A stretch of DNA of 38,056 nt from an uncultured Collinsella sp. (GCA_902496275.1 CABVAC010000017.1:1-38056); one strand, 5' to 3'; numbered from the stretch's first letter, positions 1-8,268 are shown. The notes: generated from the sequence alone by a model not told the origin. Numbers and translations: made by a program.

Positions 1-120
1 ATAACCGGTGTAGCCTTCACGCAGCGAAGCTGTTGGAATAAATGCGACTTTTTTACTTTCAACTTCTTCCTTAATCAGACTTCCTACACTTGAAAAGTGA
101 GAACATAAAAACAGTTTCAT
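1..120 (-). CDS. Peptidase E-like (S51 family) protein, N-terminal 40 residues only
   Basis: The reading frame starts at an ATG at 118-120 on the minus strand and runs off the left edge, so only 40 residues are visible. They begin MKLFLCSHFSSVGSLI and continue to KKVAFIPTASLREG, which resembles the first beta strand and the FIPTAS segment of peptidase E-like proteins (class I glutamine amidotransferase-like fold, family S51). The catalytic Ser and His would lie beyond the edge and cannot be checked. An AAGGAG ribosome site lies 7 bases upstream of the ATG, which fixes the start. The stretch is visibly AT-rich with codons such as AAA, TTT and ATT, unlike the GC-rich genes further right, which suggests acquisition from a low-GC donor. 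The family call rests on a short piece. Confidence 0.6.
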   Translation of the reverse strand, partial: MKLFLCSHFSSVGSLIKEEVESKKVAFIPTASLREGYTGY

Positions 121-227
121 CAGTATTCTCCTTTATATATAAATTCTTATTTGTTGAACTAAGCCGTGTATACCATACTCTCCAATGAAAGAACGCCCTG
201 ATATAGCGAAATTTTGCCGTTTTCCTG

Positions 228-351
228 CGTACGTGCGTACACACTCCACAGGAATTCTAAGGGGCCTGCCCCCTTAGCACACGGACTTTGGAACAAAGTC
301 TAGTGTGCTACGCCTTGCCAGAGGTGTACAGGCTCCCGGTATGCACGTACG
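228..351. repeat. Composite inverted-repeat element
   Basis: An outer stem of 13 bases (228-240 with 339-351, core CGTACGTGC) encloses two further stems: CTAAGGGG at 257-264 with CCCCTTAG at 270-277, and AGCACAC at 276-282 with GTGTGCT at 303-309. The third stem has an inner GACTTTG/CAAAGTC helix. The two inner stems share two bases, so they compete with each other. It could be a small non-autonomous mobile element or a structured RNA; nothing in it codes for protein. The pairing is seen; the role is unknown. Confidence 0.4.
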
Positions 352-521
352 AAGCAATTGCCATCAATGCGCCATATAAGTGGCGATCAAGTTCGCATAA
401 AGCGACCTTGATCCTGCAAAACAAAAGGCAGGATACCATCACCACGATGATACCCTGCCTCTGTTCGTTTCTGTTTACCGTTCCGAGTAGTCCTTCCGCA
501 GAATTTCCGATAAACAAAAAA

Positions 522-563
522 CGTACCCGAACCCTTTCTCGTAAAGAATCGGGTTCGAGTACG
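522..563 (-). terminator. Second intrinsic terminator behind the dehydrogenase gene
   Basis: A 13-base stem (522-534 with 551-563, one G-U pair) with an extra inner TTCT/AGAA helix. Read on the minus strand it is followed directly by a run of six T. It sits about 70 bases beyond the dehydrogenase stop codon, behind the first terminator. Confidence 0.6.
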
Positions 564-584
564 AACTGAATGCTGGAGCAATAA

Positions 585-625
585 AAAACCACCAGAAAGG
601 TGCCCGTCCCCTTTGTGGTGGTTTT
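585..625. terminator. Hairpin terminator of the GGTGCC(C/T)GT family, copy 1
   Basis: Arms 585-600 and 610-625 pair with a single mismatch around a loop containing TGCCCGTC. On the minus strand the stem is followed by a T run (TTTTTT then ATTG), just after the dehydrogenase stop at 635. On the plus strand it ends in TTTT, so it may act both ways. A near-identical hairpin is found at 8228-8267. Confidence 0.75.
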
Positions 626-634
626 GGGTCAGTC

Positions 635-1717
635 CTAGAGCGTGTGGCCGTAAACGTTGGCGGCCTTGATGGCGGCGGCGAATTTCTCGTCGGTGAAGGG
701 CTCCGGGTTGCCTTGCTTCCATTCGTTGGTGGCGTGCGCGTACTCGCACAGGGCAGGGATATCAGCCTCGGAAAGCCCGACCTGCTCAAGCGTCACGGGC
801 AGGCCCATCTGATTGTTAAAGGCGGCGTAGCGCTCAAGGTTCTCGGTATCGCCCGTATAGGCGAACAGTACCAGCACACCCAGGCTCACGACCTCGCCGT
901 GCAGGTAGGAGCCCTCGCGCGGAATGCTGCAGGAAGCGTTGTAGAACGCGTGCGCCACGCTCGAGTTGTAGTAGTAATCGTTTTGGTTGGTCAGGTTGGA
1001 GACGTAGCCCGTGTTGACCACGATATCGAGCGCGATCTGCTTGACGGCTTCGGTCGACAGGTTCTGGCGAACGTCCTCAAGACCCTGCACGCCATAGGTA
1101 AACAGCGGCTCGGAGCAGGTGTGTGCGAGCGCCAGGCCAAGACCTGCGGTGTGCTCCAGGTTGCCGGCGCTCGTGGCGTACTCGACCTCGGGCTGCTTGG
1201 ACAGGGCATCGCCCACGCCCGCCCAGAAGTACTCCGCCGGAGCCTCGGCGATGATCTTGGGGTTGATGAAGATGTGCGCGGGGCGGTTGGGGTACGAATA
1301 GCCCTCGAGCGAGCCGTCGTCGTTGTAGACAACGGCAATGGCGGTCGCGGCCGAGCAGTTGGAGCAGATCGTCGGTACCGTAAAGACGATCTTCTTGAGC
1401 TCGATGGCCGCCGTCTTGACGGTATCGAGCGCCTTGCCGCCGCCGCAGGCAATGAGCACGTCGGCTTCCTGGCAGGCGGGGGAGTTTACGACCTTGGCGA
1501 TATTGGCGCGCGTACTGTTGGTACCGTAGACGCGTGTCTCCAGAATCTCGATGTCGGTGCCCTCCAGTGCCGCTTCGATACTGGGAAGCGCCGCGGCCAG
1601 TGCTCGTTTACCACCGATAATCGCGACCTTGGCCGCTCCGTACTCGTCCAGCGCGCCGGGCAGCTCGTCAAAGCAGTCCTCGCCGACGGTGTAGTCGCTC
1701 ATTCCAATCGTGCGCAT
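635..1717 (-). CDS. Iron-containing alcohol dehydrogenase, glycerol dehydrogenase-like
   Basis: A 360-residue cytoplasmic NAD(P)-dependent oxidoreductase of the iron-type alcohol dehydrogenase family. Residues 92-98 read GGGKALD, the glycine-rich nucleotide-binding motif. The expected metal ligands are present: Asp170 in the GDALSK segment, His256 in AHAFYNA and His273 in YLHGEVV. The GGGKALDT form and the length are closest to glycerol dehydrogenases, which oxidise glycerol to dihydroxyacetone, but substrate cannot be fixed from sequence. A GAAGG ribosome site 5 bases ahead of the ATG at 1717 supports this start; a second Met at residue 6 is possible. It is a single gene, divergent from ileS, with two terminators behind it. 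Confidence 0.85.
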   Translation of the reverse strand: MRTIGMSDYTVGEDCFDELPGALDEYGAAKVAIIGGKRALAAALPSIEAALEGTDIEILETRVYGTNSTRANIAKVVNSPACQEADVLIACGGGKALDTVKTAAIELKKIVFTVPTICSNCSAATAIAVVYNDDGSLEGYSYPNRPAHIFINPKIIAEAPAEYFWAGVGDALSKQPEVEYATSAGNLEHTAGLGLALAHTCSEPLFTYGVQGLEDVRQNLSTEAVKQIALDIVVNTGYVSNLTNQNDYYYNSSVAHAFYNASCSIPREGSYLHGEVVSLGVLVLFAYTGDTENLERYAAFNNQMGLPVTLEQVGLSEADIPALCEYAHATNEWKQGNPEPFTDEKFAAAIKAANVYGHTL

Positions 1718-1818
1718 AGTAGCCTTCTTTCGTTAGATAAAGTGCTTTCAGGTATTTTGCTCCAAGTGAGTGCTTGCGACCGCGAGAAATTACTAAAGTA
1801 TGAAACCGATGTTGAGGG

Positions 1819-1847
1819 TTTTTCGCCGGCGTTGACCGTGCTACCAT
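1819..1847 (+). promoter_or_regulatory. Probable ileS promoter
   Basis: A TG-extended -10 box TGCTACCAT (TACCAT at 1842-1847) lies 17 bases after TTTTTC (1819-1824). A start around 1854 would place the T-box RNA right at the 5' end of the transcript, as expected. TTGACC at 1832-1837 is too close to serve this -10 box. Confidence 0.4.
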
Positions 1848-1860
1848 ACAGCGCATAAGC

Positions 1861-2161
1861 GTTGATGGGGACGAGTAGTCGGCCGTCCGTGTGCTACAGA
1901 GAACGGGGAGCGCTGAGAACCCGTGCATGCGACCGATGAAAATCACCCCGGAGCTGCGGTCCCAACGGACGCGCCGTACAGGCACGTCTTAGTAGACATC
2001 GCCGAGATGGTCGTCGATACAGGCCAGCCGAGTAACGGATGCGAGCGCGCTGTAATGCGGGTGAGGGCATCTAAGCTGGGTGGTTAAGCGAAGAGCTTTT
2101 GCGGGCAGACGGCCCGTTTTGTGGCGCTTCGTCCCAGCTTGCAGGGACGGGCGCTTTTTTT
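1861..2161 (+). promoter_or_regulatory. Isoleucine T-box leader of ileS (transcription attenuator)
   Basis: This leader reads uncharged tRNA-Ile. A GGGG/CCCC helix (1867-1870 with 1946-1949) closes Stem I, and the sequence GAAAATCA places an ATC (isoleucine) specifier at 1942-1944 followed by A. The T-box bulge TGGT at 2081-2084 can pair with a tRNA acceptor end with A at the discriminator. Flanking arms AAGCTGGG (2073-2080) with CCCAGCTT (2033-2040 plus 100, i.e. 2133-2140) and CGAAG (2089-2093) with CTTCG (2127-2131) form the antiterminator. The competing terminator is CGTCCC (2130-2135) with GGGACG (2144-2149), extended by GCGC/GCGC and followed by seven T up to 2161. The two structures share bases, so charged tRNA should favour termination and uncharged tRNA read-through into ileS. 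Confidence 0.88.
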
Positions 2162-2204
2162 GGTGCCCAGAGGGCGTGCGCGCCCATGACAAGAAAGGGG
2201 TACC

Positions 2205-5006
2205 GTGGCAAACGAGTACAAGCAGACGATGAATCTGCCCAAGACCGGTTTTCCCATGCGTGCCGGTCTTTCCAAGTCCGAGCCCAAGCGACTCAAGGAC
2301 TGGCAGGACAACAAGGTCTACGAGCAGGTTCTGAAGAAGAACGAGGGTCACAAGAAGTTCGTGCTGCACGACGGCCCTCCGTACGCCAACGGTCCGATCC
2401 ACATCGGCCACGCCATGAACAAGATTTCCAAGGACATGATCAACCGCTACTGGATGATGCAGGGCTATGAGGTTCCCTACGTCCCCGGTTGGGACTGCCA
2501 CGGCCAGCCGATCGAGCACAAGGTCGAGGAGAAGCTTGGCACCGAGAAGTTCAACCAGACCCCCACGGCCAAGATTCGTGAGCTCTGCAACGAGTTCGCT
2601 GTCGAGAACATCGAGCTGCAGAAGGCCGGTTTCCGTCGCTTGGGCGTGCTCGGCGACTGGGACAACCCCTACCTGACGCTCTATCACCAGCATGACGCCG
2701 CCGACATCGAGGTTTTCAAGGCGATGTTCGATAAGGGCATGATCTATCGCGGCCACAAGCCGGTTCACTGGTGCAAGCACTGCCACACTGCGCTGGCCGA
2801 GGCCGAGATCGAGTACTCCGACGAGACGAGCCCGTCCATCTTCGTGCGCTTTGAGATGACCTCCAAGCCCGCCGGCCTCGAGAACTTCGACGGCCCGGTC
2901 GACTTCATCATCTGGACGACTACGCCGTGGACCATCCCGTCCGACCAGGCCGTTTCCCTCAAGCCCGGTGCCGCCTACGTCGCCGTTGAACACGAGGGCC
3001 GTGCCGAGGTCATGCTCGAAGACCTGGCTCCCAAGTGCTGCGAGGAGTTTGGCTGGGAGTATACCCCGGTCATGGTCGACGGCAAGCCCTACGTGGTTCC
3101 TGCCGAGACCTTCCACCACATCCACTACAAGCAGCCGATCTTTGACGGCGTTGAGGGCGTGGCGCTGCTGGCCGATTACGTCGGTGTCGATGACGGTACC
3201 GGTATCGTCCACAACTCGCCTGGCCACGGCGTCGACGACTACTTCGCCTGCCTCAAGGAGGGCATCACCGACATCTGCATGCCGGTCGATGACGACGGCA
3301 AGTTCTACACCGGCGAGGAGTTTGGCACCGGCGGCCCCTTTAGCGGCATAGATACCGATGAGGCCAACCCGCACATCATCGAGTTCCTGCGCGAGCGCGG
3401 CACCCTGGTCCTCGAGAAGAAGATCACGCACAGCTATCCGCACTGCTGGCGCTGCAAGCACCCGGTGCTCTTCCGTGCTACCGACCAGTGGTTCGTCTCG
3501 ATGGACAAGACCGGTTTGCGCGAGCAGGCTGGCAAGGAGGTCCGTGAGAACGTCAAGTGGTATCCGGCTCACGCCGCCAACCGCATCGGCGCCATGGTCG
3601 AGCAGCGTCCCGACTGGTGCATCAGCCGTCAGCGCAACTGGGGCGTGCCTATCCCCAGTTACACATGCGCCGACTGCGGCGAGAAGGTCATGAACGACGC
3701 CACGCTCGACGCCGTCATCAAGCTCTTCCACGAGAAGGGCTCCGACGCCTGGTTCACTGACGCTCCCGAGAGCTACCTGGGCGAGGCCTGCGTCTGCCCC
3801 AAGTGCGGCGGCCATCACCTCAAGGCCGATAAGGACATCCTCGACGTGTGGTGGGACTCCGGCGTCTCCTGGAAGGCCGTCTGCGAGTATCGCCCCGAGC
3901 TGGAGTATCCGGCGGACGTGTACCTCGAGGGCTCCGACCAGCACCGCGGTTGGTTCCAGAGCTCGCTGCTCACCTCGGTGGGCGCCAACGGCCACGCTCC
4001 GTACAAGGCGGTCGTCTCGCAGGGCTTCACGCTCGACGGCCAGGGCCGCAAGATGTCCAAGTCGCTCGGTAACGTCATCGACCCCAATAAGGTCTGTGAC
4101 GAGATGGGCGCCGACATCATCCGTCTGTGGGTCGCCTCGGTCGATACCAGCTCCGACGTCTCCATCGATCACGAGATTCTCGCCCGTACGTCCGATGCCT
4201 ATCGTCGTTTCCGCAACACGCTGCGCTTCCTGCTCTCCGAGCTCGAGGGCCAGTTTGAGCCCGAGACCGACGGCGTCGCTTTTGCCGACCTGCTGCCGCT
4301 CGACAAGCTCATGGTTGCCCGTCTGACCCAGGTCCAGGCCGAGGTCGACGACGCTTACTCTTGCTACGAGTTCCCGCGCGCTTACCGTGCGCTTTACGAC
4401 TTCGTGGTTACCGAGCTTTCCAACGTGTACCTCGACGCCCTGAAGGATCGTCTGTACTGCGACAAGCCCGGTTCGCTCGAGCGCCGCAGCGCCCAGACCG
4501 TGCTTGCCGAGCTCTTCTCGATGCTCATGCGCGACCTGCAGCCGATCCTGTCCTACACGGTCGACGAGGCCATGGCCTATGCACCCGCCGGCTGCGTCGA
4601 TCACCAGAAGTACGCCGCGCTGCTCGATTGGTATAAGTCGCCCATTACGGTCGACGAGGCCAATGAGTTTGAGGGCGTGCTTGAGGCTTCGCTCGAGCTC
4701 CGTAGCGCCGTGACCAAGGCCCTTGAGGATGCCCGCTCCGCCGGCACCTTCACTAAGAGCCAACAGGTCCGCGTCAAGGCGGTCGTTCCCGCCGAGATGT
4801 ATGCGCTGCTGACCGGCGACAAGGCCGTTGACCTGGCCGAGTTCTACATCGTCTCCGCTGTTGAACTGACCCAGGGCGAGGAGCTCTCCGTTGCCATCGA
4901 GGCTGCCGAGGGCGAGTGCTGCGACCGTTGCTGGAACTACCGCACCACCGTCGGCGAGTACAACGGCCACGCACATATCTGCGAGAGGTGTGCGAATGCC
5001 CTTTAA
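2205..5006 (+). CDS. ileS: Isoleucine--tRNA ligase
   Basis: A 933-residue class I aminoacyl-tRNA synthetase that charges tRNA-Ile with isoleucine and edits valine. The ATP-binding HIGH motif is at residues 66-69 and KMSKS at 616-620. The N terminus (NLPKTGFPMRAGL) and the zinc-binding C terminus (CCDRCWNYR ... CERCANAL) match the bacterial type. The start is GTG at 2205, preceded by AAAGGGG; an ATG choice would lose the conserved N terminus. It is a single-gene unit controlled by the T-box just upstream and closed by a terminator at 5077-5117. Length and motifs are complete. Confidence 0.97.
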   Translation: MANEYKQTMNLPKTGFPMRAGLSKSEPKRLKDWQDNKVYEQVLKKNEGHKKFVLHDGPPYANGPIHIGHAMNKISKDMINRYWMMQGYEVPYVPGWDCHGQPIEHKVEEKLGTEKFNQTPTAKIRELCNEFAVENIELQKAGFRRLGVLGDWDNPYLTLYHQHDAADIEVFKAMFDKGMIYRGHKPVHWCKHCHTALAEAEIEYSDETSPSIFVRFEMTSKPAGLENFDGPVDFIIWTTTPWTIPSDQAVSLKPGAAYVAVEHEGRAEVMLEDLAPKCCEEFGWEYTPVMVDGKPYVVPAETFHHIHYKQPIFDGVEGVALLADYVGVDDGTGIVHNSPGHGVDDYFACLKEGITDICMPVDDDGKFYTGEEFGTGGPFSGIDTDEANPHIIEFLRERGTLVLEKKITHSYPHCWRCKHPVLFRATDQWFVSMDKTGLREQAGKEVRENVKWYPAHAANRIGAMVEQRPDWCISRQRNWGVPIPSYTCADCGEKVMNDATLDAVIKLFHEKGSDAWFTDAPESYLGEACVCPKCGGHHLKADKDILDVWWDSGVSWKAVCEYRPELEYPADVYLEGSDQHRGWFQSSLLTSVGANGHAPYKAVVSQGFTLDGQGRKMSKSLGNVIDPNKVCDEMGADIIRLWVASVDTSSDVSIDHEILARTSDAYRRFRNTLRFLLSELEGQFEPETDGVAFADLLPLDKLMVARLTQVQAEVDDAYSCYEFPRAYRALYDFVVTELSNVYLDALKDRLYCDKPGSLERRSAQTVLAELFSMLMRDLQPILSYTVDEAMAYAPAGCVDHQKYAALLDWYKSPITVDEANEFEGVLEASLELRSAVTKALEDARSAGTFTKSQQVRVKAVVPAEMYALLTGDKAVDLAEFYIVSAVELTQGEELSVAIEAAEGECCDRCWNYRTTVGEYNGHAHICERCANAL

Positions 5007-5076
5007 GGCACGGTAACTCGGCATTTTAGTTATAGGGAGTATTTGGGCGCCCTCGCCCCTTTTGCTCCGCTGAATA

Positions 5077-5117
5077 AAAGCGGCATTCTGTTTTTCGGAA
5101 TGCCGCTTTCTTTTTAT
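5077..5117 (+). terminator. Intrinsic terminator of ileS
   Basis: A perfect 12-base stem, 5077-5088 with 5098-5109 (AAAGCGGCATTC and its complement), followed by CTTTTTAT. It lies about 70 bases after the ileS stop. Confidence 0.9.
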
Positions 5118-5228
5118 GCTGGTTATTTAGCTTGCGTTGGTGGATATGTCGTGCGTTCTGCGTGTGTCAATATAAGATGGTTAATTGCGTTAAACGTAAT
5201 TCGATGTTTTTGAGGGTAGGGGATTGAT

Positions 5229-5828
5229 TTGGGTCGTTCTGCGGATATGACGCCGCCTTTGCGTTGGCGGTTGGGTGTTGCTGGTAGCGTGGCGTTGGCC
5301 GTGCTGCTTGTTGACCAGCTGACCAAGCTTGCGGTTCGTGCCGTCGGCGATGCTCTGCATGTGACTGTTATCCCCGGTGTGATCGACTTCCTTTTCGTGC
5401 GTAACATCGGTGCTGCCTTTAGCATGGGCGAGGGACATGGCCTCGCGTTTGCCGTGCTGGCGTTTGTCGTTATCGTTGCGATCGCGGTGTACTTGCTTCG
5501 CGCGCCCCAGCTTGCTCGCTTGGAGGTTGTGGGCATGGCTATGGTCGCGGGCGGCGCCATTGGCAACGCGATCGACCGTCTGGCTTTTGGCTTCGTGACC
5601 GATTTTATTGCCACCACCTTCATCGACTTCCCCGTCTTTAACGTGGCCGATATCAGCATTACGTTCGGCGTCGTGCTGGCGCTCATCGGTTATATGTTCT
5701 TGAGCCCTGCCGCCCGTGAGGTCGACGCGACCGCCGAGCTCAACGCCCGTGACGAGGCCCGCGCTAAGCGCAAGGCCCAGCAGCGTGGGGAGCGTGCCCG
5801 CAAGATTCGCGAAAGGAGCGAGCGCTAA
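5229..5828 (+). CDS. lspA: Lipoprotein signal peptidase (signal peptidase II)
   Basis: A 199-residue integral membrane aspartyl protease that removes the signal peptide from diacylglyceryl-modified prolipoproteins. Four hydrophobic segments are visible. The two catalytic aspartates are Asp116 in GNAIDR and Asp141 in FNVADI. The start is TTG at 5229, supported by AGGGG six bases upstream; the ATG at 5247 has no such site. After the last membrane segment there is an unusual basic tail of about 35 residues rich in Arg, Lys and Glu, making it longer than the usual 160-170 residues. The stop codon overlaps the start of rluD by one base, so the two genes are co-translated. A possible -10 box TATAAG is at 5171-5176. 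Confidence 0.93.
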   Translation: MGRSADMTPPLRWRLGVAGSVALAVLLVDQLTKLAVRAVGDALHVTVIPGVIDFLFVRNIGAAFSMGEGHGLAFAVLAFVVIVAIAVYLLRAPQLARLEVVGMAMVAGGAIGNAIDRLAFGFVTDFIATTFIDFPVFNVADISITFGVVLALIGYMFLSPAAREVDATAELNARDEARAKRKAQQRGERARKIRERSER

Positions 5829-6841
5829 TGGCCGACATCCATATCCTTGTTGCCGACGATGCCGCTGGTCAGCGTCTTGACGCCTATCTGGGCGCTAATG
5901 ACGGCTGCCCTACGCGCTCTGCCTGCGCGCATCTGATCGAGGGCGGTGCCGTTGCCGTCAACGGCGAGACATGCCTGTCAAAAAAGTATGCCGTGCGCTC
6001 CGGCGACCGTATTTCGGTCGATTTGCCCGAGCCGCACGATCCCACCGATGTGATTCCCGAGGCCATTCCCCTCGATATCCGCTACGAGGACGACTACCTC
6101 ATCGTGCTCTCCAAGCAGCGCGGTCTGGTGTGCCATCCCGCCCATGGCCACGAGAGCGGCACCCTTGCGAACGCCTTGGTCTATCACTGTGGCATTGACC
6201 ATCTGGGCACCGTGCAGGGCGAGGACCGCCCCGGCATCGTGCATCGCCTGGATCGTGACACCTCGGGCCTTATGCTCGCGGCAAAAGACGACGACACCCA
6301 GCGCGCGCTCCAGAATCTCATCCGCACGCGCACGCTCGACCGCCGCTACATTACGCTCGTCCACGGCCACATTGCCATGGACGAGGGCACCATTAACACC
6401 GGCATTGCCCGTTCTACGCGCGACCGTGTCAAGATGGCGGTTTCGGACGATCCTTTCGCGCGCCAGGCCATTACGACCTTTAGGGTCCTCGAGCGCTTCG
6501 ATTCCACGCGTTTTGACGATGGCTATACGCTTGTCGAGTGCCACCTGTTTACCGGTCGCACGCATCAGATTCGCGTGCACATGCGCCATATCAACCACGC
6601 CTGCGTGGGCGATCCGCTCTACGGCAAGTGCGATGCACGCGCCGATCAGGGTCTGACCAGGCAATTCCTCCATTCCTGGCGCGTAGCGTTCGATCATCCC
6701 GTGACGGGGGAGCGCATTGAGCGCCGCGACGAGCTGCCGTGGGATCTCGCTGCGGTTCTTGACGACCTGGCCCCGCGTTCGCTTGGTCGCACTGCTGCCG
6801 GCGACGAAATCGTACCGCAGCTCGGCCTGCTCGAAGCCTAG
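5828..6841 (+). CDS. rluD: RluA-family 23S rRNA pseudouridine synthase, RluD-like
   Basis: A 337-residue enzyme that isomerises uridines in ribosomal RNA to pseudouridine. An N-terminal S4 RNA-binding domain (about residues 10-75) is followed by the synthase domain. The catalytic motif HRLDRDTSG is complete, with His139 and catalytic Asp142. The later TGRTHQIRVHM motif is also present. The ATG overlaps the lspA stop and has AAAGGAG upstream. The lspA-rluD pairing is common in Gram-positive bacteria. RluA-type enzymes are hard to separate by site specificity, so the exact uridines modified are an inference. Confidence 0.9.
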   Translation: MADIHILVADDAAGQRLDAYLGANDGCPTRSACAHLIEGGAVAVNGETCLSKKYAVRSGDRISVDLPEPHDPTDVIPEAIPLDIRYEDDYLIVLSKQRGLVCHPAHGHESGTLANALVYHCGIDHLGTVQGEDRPGIVHRLDRDTSGLMLAAKDDDTQRALQNLIRTRTLDRRYITLVHGHIAMDEGTINTGIARSTRDRVKMAVSDDPFARQAITTFRVLERFDSTRFDDGYTLVECHLFTGRTHQIRVHMRHINHACVGDPLYGKCDARADQGLTRQFLHSWRVAFDHPVTGERIERRDELPWDLAAVLDDLAPRSLGRTAAGDEIVPQLGLLEA

Positions 6842-6923
6842 CCAGTATTAGGTGGTTTCTTGAACGCCCCTAGCCTGCGGTAAGATATACGGTTGTTTAC
6901 GTAACGCGTTCCTGGGAGCCTGC

Positions 6924-8219
6924 ATGCTCGCCTTTTTACAAACCAACACACCCATCGTGATCTTCAACCAGATTGTCGTCACGCTGCTCACGGTCTGCTT
7001 CTTGTACCAGGTGGTCTTCTTTGTCATCGGTGCTCTCCGCGGCGAGGTCGCGCCTCCCAAGGCCAAAAAACTCCACCGGTATGCCTTCTTTATTGCAGCA
7101 CACAACGAGGAGGCCGTTATCGCCAACCTCGTTCGCTCCATCAAGGACCAGGATTATCCGTCCGAGCTCATCGAGGTCTTTGTCGTCGCCGATGCCTGCA
7201 CCGATAACACCGCGCAGCTCGCGCGCGAGGCGGGCGCTGTCGTGTACGAGCGAAACGACCTGGCCCGTAAAGGCAAGAGCTGGGTCATGGACTTTGGTTT
7301 TGACCGCATTCTTAACGAGTATCCCGATACCTTTGAGGGCTACTTTATCTTCGATGCCGACAACGTTATCTCCCGCGATTACGTCTCCAAGATGAATGAC
7401 GCCTTTGACCAGGGATTCCATGTGGTCACAAGCTACCGCAACTCCAAGAACTTTGGCAGCTCGTGGATCTCGGCTGCCAACGCCACTTGGTACCTGCGCG
7501 AGGCGCGTTTCCTTAACAACGCGCGTAATATCTGCAAGACGTCCTGTGCCGTCTCGGGTTCGGGCTACCTCATCTCCGCCAGTGTTATCGAGGGTATGCA
7601 CGGCTGGCAGTTCCACACGCTGACCGAGGATATTCAGTTCACCACGTTCTGCGCCATTCACGGCATTCGCATTGGCTATGCGCCGGCGGAGTTTTTTGAC
7701 GAGCAACCCGTGACGTTTAAAGCGTCTTGGAAGCAGCGTATGCGCTGGACCAAGGGCTTCTACCAGGTGTTCTTTACCTACGGTAAGCATCTGGTCAAAT
7801 CGACGTTTTGCTATCATCGCTTTGCCGCATATGACATGTTTATGACCATCGCTCCGGGCATGTTGCTGTCCCTGATCTCCATGCTCGCCAACGCTACCTT
7901 TCTCATCGTGGGCGGGCTTTCGCATGGCTTCTTGGCCACCGAGGTCGAGATGCAGGCTTGTGCCGCCTCGCTCATTATGACCTTCGCGATGATGTACCAG
8001 ACCTTCTTTATCCTGGCGCTACTTACGACCATCTTTGAGTACAAGCACATTCATTGTGCGCAAAAGTGGCGCCTGGTGACCAACCTGTTTACCTTCCCGA
8101 TCTTTATGTTCAGCTATATCCCCATCACGGTGGCAGCGCTGTTCCTAAAGGTCGACTGGGTCCCGACGCAGCACGCCGTCAACGTTACCCTCGACGAGGT
8201 CATGCAAGGCGCCAAATAA
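6924..8219 (+). CDS. Membrane-bound family 2 glycosyltransferase
   Basis: A 431-residue processive-type GT2 enzyme. An N-terminal membrane segment (about residues 12-35) precedes a GT-A catalytic domain with AAHNEE near residue 55, the metal-binding pair Asp144/Asp146 in FDADN, the catalytic TED motif (residues 234-236) and Q271-R-M-R-W275, the QxxRW motif of polymerising synthases such as cellulose and hyaluronan synthases. Three or so membrane helices follow. It probably extends a surface polysaccharide from a nucleotide sugar on the inner face of the membrane; the sugar cannot be told. GGAG lies six bases upstream of the ATG, and a -10-like TAAGAT lies near 6884. No other polysaccharide gene is adjacent. 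It ends at a strong terminator. Confidence 0.9.
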   Translation: MLAFLQTNTPIVIFNQIVVTLLTVCFLYQVVFFVIGALRGEVAPPKAKKLHRYAFFIAAHNEEAVIANLVRSIKDQDYPSELIEVFVVADACTDNTAQLAREAGAVVYERNDLARKGKSWVMDFGFDRILNEYPDTFEGYFIFDADNVISRDYVSKMNDAFDQGFHVVTSYRNSKNFGSSWISAANATWYLREARFLNNARNICKTSCAVSGSGYLISASVIEGMHGWQFHTLTEDIQFTTFCAIHGIRIGYAPAEFFDEQPVTFKASWKQRMRWTKGFYQVFFTYGKHLVKSTFCYHRFAAYDMFMTIAPGMLLSLISMLANATFLIVGGLSHGFLATEVEMQACAASLIMTFAMMYQTFFILALLTTIFEYKHIHCAQKWRLVTNLFTFPIFMFSYIPITVAALFLKVDWVPTQHAVNVTLDEVMQGAK

Positions 8220-8227
8220 CCACCATC

Positions 8228-8268
8228 AAAACCACCACAAAGGTGCCTGTACCTTTGTGGCGGTTTTT
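8228..8268 (+). terminator. Hairpin terminator of the GGTGCC(C/T)GT family, copy 2
   Basis: Arms of 17 bases (8228-8244 with 8251-8267, one mismatch) around the loop GCCTGT, ending in a T run. It closes the glycosyltransferase gene. The arm and loop bases are almost the same as in the hairpin at 585-625. Confidence 0.85.

Larger units (their letters stand above)
121..634. other. Gene-free stretch with nested hairpins
   Basis: I see no supportable gene here. The part next to the peptidase-like start (121-220) is AT-rich and carries that gene's ribosome site. From about 228 the DNA is a series of inverted repeats: 228-240 with 339-351 (13 pairs including one wobble), 257-264 with 270-277, 276-282 with 303-309, 385-396 with 402-413 (11 of 12 pairs, loop ATAAA), and 426-432 with 454-460. 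The last two strong hairpins, 522-563 and 585-625, are read as terminators for the dehydrogenase gene on the minus strand. Open frames in this stretch lack ribosome sites and run through the hairpins. Confidence 0.5.

Noticed and set aside
551..563. GGGTTCGAGT resembling a tRNA T arm
   Set aside because: It is one arm of a 13-base hairpin; no acceptor, anticodon or D arm can be drawn around it.
288..569. A 93-codon plus-strand frame in the left intergenic region
   Set aside because: TTG start without ribosome site, and it runs through several hairpins including a terminator.
644..1858. A 404-codon plus-strand frame opposite the dehydrogenase gene
   Set aside because: The minus-strand protein has all metal and NAD motifs; this frame is its shadow.
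1989..5024. A 1011-codon open frame on the minus strand opposite ileS
   Set aside because: It mirrors ileS codon structure in a GC-rich gene, has no ribosome site, gives a repetitive Gly/Val/Leu/Asp protein and crosses the T-box and terminator.
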